Below are positions 7,561-12,250 of a stretch of 12,250 nt of DNA, piece by piece. Within the stretch, counting starts at the first letter, position 1. Each line of letters begins with the position of its first letter. The notes under the pieces were generated by a model. It was not told the origin of the DNA. It worked only from the letters and a program-made list of their open reading frames with translations, and did no database searches. Location of the stretch: assembly GCA_016210785.1 (NCBI GenBank), contig JACQTN010000495.1, positions 1 to 12,250 on the forward strand, given 5' to 3'. Source of the stretch: Armatimonadota bacterium (lineage in GTDB: Bacteria > Sysuimicrobiota > Sysuimicrobiia > Sysuimicrobiales > JACQTN01). The translations under genes were made by a program, and so were the position numbers.

Positions 7561-8139
7561 TTACTCTGCCGGCACGCTTCCGGGTGTCACGATGGCCCGG
7601 GCCGCCTTCCGGGCCAGGTTGGCGAGGGCCTCGCGAGTGGCCTCGTACCTCATGGCGCGAAACGAGGATCCGCTGAATTCCGCATCCACAAGCCGCCGGC
7701 GGGTAGCCACCTCCATGGCGCGGATGCGCACCGCGGCCATGGTCTCGTTGAAGCCCCGGGAGTTGGCCCCGTCGTTGCCGCCGTTGCTGTCAAAGTAGCT
7801 GACCTGCCAGGTCACCATCACGTCCGCGTTCACGGCCCGCCCCAGCTCCGCGGCGTTGGTCAGGCTGACGAGGTCGCTCGAGGTCCATCTTCTCCGGACC
7901 ATCTCGCCGCGCACGATTCGCGCCTCGACGATCCTCAGGCGCCCGCGCGAGGCTTCCCGGATCGCCTCGGCCAGGATGCGCGGGACCAGGTCGGCGACCT
8001 CCCCAAACGTAGGCGCCTCCCCGACGAATTCGGCAATAGCCACTTTTTCCGGCCCCTGCCTCGCCTCCGCCCCAATGCCCCCCGCGGCGACCAGCAGCGC
8101 AAGCGCAATGACGGCGGCGGCAGCACCGGCGCATCTCAT
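7561..8139 (-). CDS. Small exported protein, CsgG/LpoB/TolB-N-like fold
   Basis: A 192-residue protein with a Sec-type signal peptide (MRCAGAAAA, hydrophobic core to about residue 20, cleavage near AEA-RQ). There is no lipobox, so a soluble periplasmic or extracellular protein is likely. The mature part reads KVAIAEFVGE (32-41), a helix with VPRILAEAIREAS, then LRIVEAR and AAELGRAVNADVMVTWQVSYF, then a region typical of VATRRRLVDAEF. This strand-helix order, with an AELGRALGAD-like step, resembles the CsgG/LpoB and TolB N-terminal domains, which build envelope assemblies. The similarity is by pattern only. ATG 8139 is chosen over an upstream start at 8271 because GGAGGG lies six bases before it and the signal peptide begins there. 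It follows the FAD oxidoreductase by 55 bases and may be the last gene of that operon, though its role there is unclear. Confidence 0.6.
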   Translation of the reverse strand: MRCAGAAAAVIALALLVAAGGIGAEARQGPEKVAIAEFVGEAPTFGEVADLVPRILAEAIREASRGRLRIVEARIVRGEMVRRRWTSSDLVSLTNAAELGRAVNADVMVTWQVSYFDSNGGNDGANSRGFNETMAAVRIRAMEVATRRRLVDAEFSGSSFRAMRYEATREALANLARKAARAIVTPGSVPAE

Positions 8140-8145
8140 GATCGT

Positions 8146-8151
8146 CCCTCC
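8146..8151 (-). promoter_or_regulatory. Ribosome binding site of the CsgG-like gene
   Basis: GGAGGG on the minus strand, six bases before the ATG ending at 8139. It fixes the start directly before the signal peptide. Confidence 0.72.
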
Positions 8152-8194
8152 GATCCTCACGGCTCTCGCATGGGTGGTTCCCAGGTTCGCCGGT

Positions 8195-9502
8195 CTACCT
8201 ACCTGTGGTCGTCGTCTTGTCGTCATCGGGCAGGGTGCGCCTCCACATCTCTTCCATCCGCCTGAGTCCACCCGCGTCGTCCGGCAGAAAGGATGGGTTC
8301 TGCCGCCGCGCCTGCGCCACAGCCGTGGCCGCGGCGCTCAACCGATCGGTCGCCGCTCGGGGCGAGAGCAGGCCGAGAAACGCCGCTGCCGCCGTGCCCG
8401 CCAGATGGCCCTGGGCCACGGCGACAGGGGCCGCCGTGATCCCCGCCATGCTCCCGGCCACGAAGACGCCGGGCACGGTTGTCCGCAGGTCGGGGCCGTA
8501 CAGCGGCACATGTCCGCCCAGCGCCGGGACGTGGGCCGTCTGGCATCCGGCCATCTGCGCCAGTTCCACGATCGGCGCCAGGCCGGCGGAGGTCACGACC
8601 GTATCCACCGGCCACTCCTCCTGCCGGTCCGTGTGCGGGCGGCCATCCGCGTCCATCGCCGCTACCATCACGGCGCGCACCGCACCATCCCCCACGATCG
8701 CCGTGACGGCGCGGTTCAGCACCAGGCGCGTCCCCCAGATCGCCACGCCTCCTGCGGGATACAGGCGCGCGGCCAGTCCGGCGATACCCGTCCGTTCCAC
8801 CAGCCGGCCCGCGAGCCTCGCACCGGCGCCCGGGGAGTGCGCGCTGAACCGTGCCAGGTTTCGGATGATTTCCTCCGGACGGGAGGGTCCGATGACATAC
8901 CGGCCCGGTGCCGCGGGCAGCACGGCCGTCACCTCTACGCCGGCCAGGACCAGGTCGCGCGCCGCGGTGAGGCCGAGCGGGTCCGCACCCACCACCACGG
9001 CGCGGCGGCCGGGCCTGACGCGGTGGACGTTGGCCAGCGCCTGGGCGGCGCCGGCGGTGATCACGCCCGGCAGCGTCCACCCGGGGATTGCCAGCGGGTT
9101 CTGCGCCGCGCCCGTCGCCAGGACCACCGCCTTTGCCCGCACCAGGTCTGGGATCCGGCCGGGATCGGCCGGGTCTGACGGGGCGAGGTACAGTTCCCAC
9201 TCCGGGAAGAGTCCCCACACGCTGGCGCCGGTGATGATCCGCGCGCCGGCAGCGGCCGCCGCATCGGCCAGCGCCCGGGATTCCAGCCGTCCTGGTTTCT
9301 TCGCAATGGTGCCGTCCGGTCCCCGCTCCTCGCGCACCTGGAGCGACAGCCGGCCTCCCGCCGCCGGCGCCTCGTCCAGCACCACGACCCGCGCGCCCGA
9401 CCCCGCCGCGGTCACGGCGGCGCCGAGCCCCGCGGGCCCGCCTCCAACGATGGCCAGGTCGGCGGTCTCAACCCGCATGGTCGCGCTGCGCTCTAGCGGC
9501 AT
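8195..9502 (-). CDS. FAD/NAD(P)-binding dehydrogenase subunit alpha (HcnB/opine oxidase A-like), lacking the BFD domain
   Basis: A 435-residue pyridine nucleotide-disulfide-type flavoprotein, the expected alpha subunit of a multi-subunit amine/imino-acid dehydrogenase. The FAD motif is VGGGPAGLGAA (19-29), followed by EAPAAGGRL (45-52), VLATGA (127-132) and IPGWTLPGVITAGAAQ (139-154), a stretch typical of HcnB/OoxA proteins. The late FAD motif is GVFVAGSMAGI (345-355). The second dinucleotide motif is degenerate: GADPLG (172-177) instead of GxGPLG. The C-terminus after about residue 380 has no cysteine pair, whereas relatives usually end in a BFD [2Fe-2S] domain; that domain is a separate gene at 11122-11538. 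ATG at 9502 and ATG at 9478 are both possible starts, neither with a good ribosome binding site; an in-frame TGA six codons before 9502 rules out a longer one. Probably cytoplasmic. Confidence 0.86.
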   Translation of the reverse strand: MPLERSATMRVETADLAIVGGGPAGLGAAVTAAGSGARVVVLDEAPAAGGRLSLQVREERGPDGTIAKKPGRLESRALADAAAAAGARIITGASVWGLFPEWELYLAPSDPADPGRIPDLVRAKAVVLATGAAQNPLAIPGWTLPGVITAGAAQALANVHRVRPGRRAVVVGADPLGLTAARDLVLAGVEVTAVLPAAPGRYVIGPSRPEEIIRNLARFSAHSPGAGARLAGRLVERTGIAGLAARLYPAGGVAIWGTRLVLNRAVTAIVGDGAVRAVMVAAMDADGRPHTDRQEEWPVDTVVTSAGLAPIVELAQMAGCQTAHVPALGGHVPLYGPDLRTTVPGVFVAGSMAGITAAPVAVAQGHLAGTAAAAFLGLLSPRAATDRLSAAATAVAQARRQNPSFLPDDAGGLRRMEEMWRRTLPDDDKTTTTGR

Positions 9503-9600
9503 GTCCAGGAAAAGCGCTCACCCTGGGACTCCCCCCTCACCCGCCCCTCGGCACGTTCCACGCTTCTGCACGGTGCCACGGGCCATCTCGCTCGCCGGAC
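9503..9600. other. 98-base gap inside the dehydrogenase operon
   Basis: A gap unusually long for this operon, where the other subunit genes overlap or lie 20 bases apart. No gene is visible in it. It contains GCACGTTCCAC at 9551-9561, the same 11 bases found at 11644-11654 in the gap before the BFD gene, and CGGTGCCACG at 9571-9580. No hairpin with a T-run is seen. Confidence 0.4.
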
Positions 9601-9975
9601 TCACGGCGCCCCAGGCGGGAGAGGGGGAAGAGGTATCCTTGGGGGCTCCACGCGCATCCCGGGCCGGATGAGCACGAGGCAGCCCCGCACATCGTGCACG
9701 CCGTCCACCACCACGCGGCAGGCGAAGCAGTGACCGATGCCGCAGTACAGCCCTGCCTCGCCCGGGCCCAGCGCGCGGATGCCCACCGCCCACAGTGCGG
9801 CGGCGATGGTGTCGCCCTCGCGGCCCTCGACGGTGTTTCCGTTGAAGGTGAACATCACCTTCGGGGCCGGAGACGGCGCGCCCGGCGCCGGGTCATGGGG
9901 GATGCGGGTCGTCTCGTCCATCCGGGTATCGTCCATGTCCGATGCGTCAGCATGCTCCGCGGCCGGCCCCGCCAT
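9601..9975 (-). CDS. [2Fe-2S] ferredoxin-like subunit (HcnA/opine oxidase gamma-like, Fer2_4)
   Basis: A 124-residue iron-sulfur protein expected to pass electrons between the flavoprotein subunits of the dehydrogenase. The core begins near residue 40 with MFTFNGNTVEGREGDTIAAAL; the cluster cysteines are C78, C83, C86 (YCGIGHCFAC) and C99 (RGC), a CX4CX2CX12C pattern of plant-type [2Fe-2S] folds and close to the CGIGxCF motif of HcnA and sarcosine-oxidase N-terminal domains. The first 40 residues are a disordered-looking, Asp- and Pro-rich extension not usual in the family. ATG codons at residues 14 and 19 could be the true start, but ATG 9975 has GGAGG three bases upstream. It starts 20 bases after the end of the DadA-like frame. 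The proline-rich tail (PPRIPLPPLPPGAP) is also unusual. Confidence 0.86.
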   Translation of the reverse strand: MAGPAAEHADASDMDDTRMDETTRIPHDPAPGAPSPAPKVMFTFNGNTVEGREGDTIAAALWAVGIRALGPGEAGLYCGIGHCFACRVVVDGVHDVRGCLVLIRPGMRVEPPRIPLPPLPPGAP

Positions 9976-9978
9976 GAT

Positions 9979-9983
9979 CCTCC
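9979..9983 (-). promoter_or_regulatory. Ribosome binding site of the [2Fe-2S] subunit gene
   Basis: GGAGG on the minus strand, three bases before the ATG ending at 9975. The spacing is short, but it is the best signal among the three candidate starts of this gene. Confidence 0.5.
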
Positions 9984-9995
9984 GCGGGTGTTGTC

Positions 9996-10187
9996 TCAGA
10001 TTCCGGGCCGGCGCTCCCCGCGCTCAAACCTGGTGATGTCAAAGGGCCGCAGCACGTCCGGAACAGTTCCGGTGCGGAGCCACTCCGCGACCCGCCGGCC
10101 CACCCCGGGCGCCAGCGCAAAGCCGTGGCCGGAGAAGCCGGCAGCGACGATCAGCCCGGGATGTCCCGGCACCGTGGAGATCACGGG
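9996..10187 (-). pseudogene. C-terminal part of the DadA-like oxidoreductase, cut off by an in-frame TAA
   Basis: This is the same reading frame as the gene at 10188-11135, continuing straight after its TAA for 63 codons to TGA at 9996-9998. It encodes PVISTVPGHPGLIVAAGFSGHGFALAPGVG, the family's conserved end (PIIGP.PG..GLYVAAGHSGHGF.LAP), which completes the FAD site and forms part of the catalytic cavity. With it the protein would have about 379 residues, normal for DadA/sarcosine oxidase beta-type enzymes. A GTG at 10182-10184, two codons after the stop, could restart translation, but no strong Shine-Dalgarno sequence precedes it. The good conservation argues that the stop is recent, an error, or bypassed. 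Confidence 0.75.
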
Positions 10188-11135
10188 TTACTCGTCCCGC
10201 GCGTAGGACTCGATCCCGATCCAGGCTCTGACCACGGGCACGCCCGCCAGGGCGGGGACGAGGTTAACGGTGGTGCCAGCGCTCTTGGCCATGGCGCCCG
10301 GGATCAGGTGCGTCTCGTACCGGTCCACGTCGCCCCGGCCCGGCCACCCGCCGCCGATGACAAACCCGCCACTCGGCGCCTGCTTCAGGCTGATCCCGTG
10401 GCCGACCCACGCCAGGACCTGACGCAACATCGGCGGGCACGGCGCGGTGACCATCATCTGCAGGAATCCTTCCCGCAGCATTGGCAGTGCCACGCTGCCC
10501 CTGGCGGCGATGCGGTGGGTCGCCGCCCCGGCGGTCAGGACCAGCGTCCGGCAGGCGAGGGGACCCGCGGAGGCCTCGGCGCCGGTGATCCGGTCTCCGT
10601 CCCGCCTGAACCCGCGCACGTCGCAGTCCCAGAGCACGCGCGCCCTGTGGCGCTCGGCGGCCAGCGAGAAGGCGCGCGTGGTGCGCATGGGATCGGCGTG
10701 CCCGTCGGTGGGACAGTAACTGCCGGCGACGATGCGCGGCGAGACGCATGGGAGCATGCGGCGTAGCGCGTCAGCCTCCACCACGCGGATCTCGAGCCCC
10801 GCGGCGCGCTCCCGCGCCACGCGGGCGTGCAGCGCCGGCAGCAGCCGCGGGTCGTCGACGCAGAAGGTCATGCCGTGGCAGTGGTAGTGGATGTCCATGC
10901 CCAGTTCGTCGGCCAGGCCAGCCCACATGGCGATGCTCTCGATGGCCAGGGGAATCTCGGGGGCCACGCGGCCCTGCTGGCGCACGCCACCCGCGCTGGA
11001 CCCCGAGGCGGTGCTACCGGCCGGGGGTTGCGCCCGGTCCGCGAGGAGCACGTCGGCGCCGTCGCGGGCCAGGTTGTACGCGATGCTGGCGCCGATGACG
11101 CCTGCCCCCACCACCAGGACGTCAGCCGACCTCAC
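10188..11135 (-). CDS. DadA-like FAD-dependent amino acid/amine oxidoreductase subunit beta, truncated
   Basis: A 315-residue N-terminal portion of a D-amino-acid oxidase-fold flavoprotein (DadA, sarcosine oxidase beta, D-hydroxyproline dehydrogenase beta), the catalytic subunit that oxidises an amine or imino acid. The dinucleotide motif is VVGAGVIGASIAYNLA (8-23), with STASGSSAGGVRQQ (41-54) and GHADPMRT (145-152) as family landmarks. The frame ends at TAA 10188-10190 exactly inside the conserved block VVRAWIGIESYARDE-stop-PVI, where relatives continue (D-x-x-P-I-I-G). The rest of the domain follows in frame (9996-10187). The GTG start overlaps the BFD gene by 14 bases, and GAAGGGA lies about ten bases before it. 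As written, the product lacks the last part of its FAD site and should be inactive alone. Confidence 0.85.
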   Translation of the reverse strand: MRSADVLVVGAGVIGASIAYNLARDGADVLLADRAQPPAGSTASGSSAGGVRQQGRVAPEIPLAIESIAMWAGLADELGMDIHYHCHGMTFCVDDPRLLPALHARVARERAAGLEIRVVEADALRRMLPCVSPRIVAGSYCPTDGHADPMRTTRAFSLAAERHRARVLWDCDVRGFRRDGDRITGAEASAGPLACRTLVLTAGAATHRIAARGSVALPMLREGFLQMMVTAPCPPMLRQVLAWVGHGISLKQAPSGGFVIGGGWPGRGDVDRYETHLIPGAMAKSAGTTVNLVPALAGVPVVRAWIGIESYARDE

Positions 11136-11538
11136 GGCGTGGCGTCCCTTCGTCCTCGTTTGTAGCGTCGAGGGTCACGGTGCCACGCGCCCCGGCGCTG
11201 ACGCCCCAGACCACGTCGGCGTTCACCGTGCCGGCCGGCTCGGCGAGATGCTCCGCCAGCGCGCCCAACCGTGCCAGCGGCACGGCGCGGACGGGCGGGC
11301 GGACCCGGTGGGGCACCGCGGCGGCTTCCGGACCGGCCAGGTCGGCCAGCGCCCGCTGGACCAGGTGCAGGCAGACCGTCCCCAGGCAGGGGCCCATCCC
11401 CGCGCGGGTGATCTTCTTCACCTCGTTGACGCTGCGGCAGCCCAGGCGCGCGACGGCGTCCTCCACGGTGCCGGCCATCACGCCCTCGCACCGGCACAGC
11501 ACCAGGTCCTCCGGCTGCTCCCGATCAGGCTTCGTCAT
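11122..11538 (-). CDS. BFD-type [2Fe-2S] protein, free-standing module of the dehydrogenase
   Basis: A 138-residue protein with a bacterioferritin-associated-ferredoxin-type [2Fe-2S] domain. The ligands are C15 and C17 (LCRCEGV) and C51 and C56 (GMGPCLGTVC), with the signature NEVKKITRAGMGPC between. A PVRAVPLARLGAL segment follows, which in HcnB/OoxA-like flavoproteins closes the alpha subunit. Here that module is a separate gene, three genes upstream of its usual partner. The last 50 or so residues (AEHLAEPAGTVNADVVWG onward) are not recognised. ATG 11538 is chosen because GGAG lies eight bases before it and the domain starts soon after; a longer frame from 11622 has no support. Its end overlaps the DadA-like start, so the two are probably coupled. 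Role: electron transfer within the dehydrogenase. Confidence 0.85.
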   Translation of the reverse strand: MTKPDREQPEDLVLCRCEGVMAGTVEDAVARLGCRSVNEVKKITRAGMGPCLGTVCLHLVQRALADLAGPEAAAVPHRVRPPVRAVPLARLGALAEHLAEPAGTVNADVVWGVSAGARGTVTLDATNEDEGTPRREVG

Positions 11539-11693
11539 GCCGCACGCTCCATGCGTTCTCGCCGCGCGCCACTGCGCTGTCGACGGTGCCGCGCTACCTG
11601 CGGACGCCGGGGCACGTGCCACGCCGTGCGAGGTTCACCGTGCGCACGTTCCACCCGGGTGCAAGGTACACCATGCTCCCGCGCTCGCCCGGA
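11539..11693. other. 155-base intergenic region before the BFD gene
   Basis: No gene is visible here between the hydrolase stop and the BFD start. It holds a perfect 10-bp palindrome GGCACGTGCC at 11611-11620 and the 11-mer GCACGTTCCAC at 11644-11654, shared with the gap at 9503-9600. It could carry an internal promoter or operator for the dehydrogenase genes; no clear -35/-10 pair is seen. Confidence 0.3.
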
Positions 11694-12250
11694 TCACGGC
11701 GCCGCGCTTGCCGAACTCGCAACGCCCATACGGGCGATGATTTCGTCGGTGGTGCAGGCGTTGCCGATGGTGCGCCCGAGCCACTCCACCGTGCGCTGGT
11801 GCGTCTCGTCGGAGTAGGTCGCGCAGGCGTCGCCGGCGATGATCACGCGGTAGCCCAGGTCGCGGGCGTCGCGCGCCGTGGACTCCACGCACCCGTTGGT
11901 GATGATCCCCGTGAGGATCAGCGTCTTCCGCCCCATGTTCTGGAGGATCAGATGGAGCGGGGTGGAGTTGAAGGCGCTGCTGGTGATCTTGTGCAGGACG
12001 ATCTCGTCCGGTCGCGGGGCGATCTCCGCCAGGATCTGGTTGCCTGGCGAGTCCTTGGGCAGCCGGATCTTCAGGCCGCGAGTGATCTGAGAGCAGTCGC
12101 GGGCATCGGATGTGTGCGCGTTGATGGCGATGTAGATCACCTCGATCTCGGTGCGCCGCGCCGCGTCCAGCAGGCGCTGAATGTTCTTGACCATGGCGGC
12201 CAGGCGGCCGAAGTAGTCCCGGTGCAGGTGCACCAGGCCCACCTCCAGGA
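11694..12250 (-). CDS. Isochorismatase-family cysteine hydrolase, 5' end outside the window
   Basis: The C-terminal 185 or so residues of an isochorismatase/cysteine hydrolase-fold enzyme; a GTG at 12242 is in frame, but the frame runs on to the window edge and the family's N-terminal catalytic aspartate (in a VIDMQxDF-type motif) is not present, so the true start lies beyond. Counted from that GTG, the catalytic lysine is K85 in VLHKITSSAF and the nucleophile C118 in GIITNGCVESTARDA, with GYRVIIAGDACAT after it. The TNxCVExTARDA form is closest to ureidoacrylate/N-carbamoyl amidohydrolases (RutB, N-carbamoylsarcosine amidase) rather than true isochorismatases; that is a pattern judgement. 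Being upstream of amine dehydrogenase genes fits release of an amine from a carbamoyl or amide precursor. It ends 155 bases before the BFD gene. Confidence 0.85.
   Translation of the reverse strand, partial: LEVGLVHLHRDYFGRLAAMVKNIQRLLDAARRTEIEVIYIAINAHTSDARDCSQITRGLKIRLPKDSPGNQILAEIAPRPDEIVLHKITSSAFNSTPLHLILQNMGRKTLILTGIITNGCVESTARDARDLGYRVIIAGDACATYSDETHQRTVEWLGRTIGNACTTDEIIARMGVASSASAAP

Noticed and set aside
7540..7575. Bidirectional terminator between the convergent MFS and CsgG-like genes
   Set aside because: Only 7 bases separate the stops, and I see no stem-loop with a T-run there.

Overview
The window is very GC-rich, tightly packed bacterial DNA: short gaps, overlapping genes, and GTG and probably TTG starts beside ATG. 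No rRNA, tRNA, CRISPR array, insertion sequence or phage gene is visible, and no stretch over 300 bases lacks a gene. The gene set (peptide-type ABC permease, molybdopterin oxidoreductase, PhoD-like phosphatase, HcnABC/opine-oxidase-like dehydrogenase) suits a chromosome of a metabolically versatile, high-GC soil or subsurface bacterium. The lineage cannot be fixed by eye; uncultured groups such as Rokubacteria-like or CSP1-3-like bacteria are only guesses.

Layout. (1) 1-201, plus strand: the 3' end of a DppC-type ABC transporter permease whose reading frame is broken by an in-frame TGA. (2) 265-5653, minus strand: a probable operon transcribed MFS transporter, PhoD-like phosphatase, molybdopterin oxidoreductase, PAP2-family membrane phosphatase. 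(3) 5654-5719: a short divergent intergenic region. (4) 5720-7553, plus strand: an O-methyltransferase followed at once by a second, unrelated MFS transporter. (5) 7561-12250, minus strand: a second probable operon transcribed isochorismatase-family hydrolase (5' end outside the window), BFD-type [2Fe-2S] protein, DadA-like FAD oxidoreductase (interrupted by an in-frame TAA), [2Fe-2S] ferredoxin-like subunit, NAD/FAD-type dehydrogenase subunit, and a small exported CsgG/LpoB-like protein.

How the genes work together. The core of region 5 matches the parts of a multi-subunit dye-linked amine or imino-acid dehydrogenase (opine oxidase, D-hydroxyproline dehydrogenase, Thermococcales proline dehydrogenase and HcnABC types). 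Here the BFD iron-sulfur module is a separate gene instead of the C-terminal end of the alpha subunit. The upstream hydrolase could release the amine substrate from an N-carbamoyl or amide precursor. The catalytic beta subunit is interrupted, so the complex is either decaying, made in two pieces, or misread by a base-call error. The dppC-like gene at the other end carries the same kind of lesion. The oxidoreductase in region 2 has no visible electron-transfer partner and sits oddly among phosphate-ester hydrolases and a transporter.
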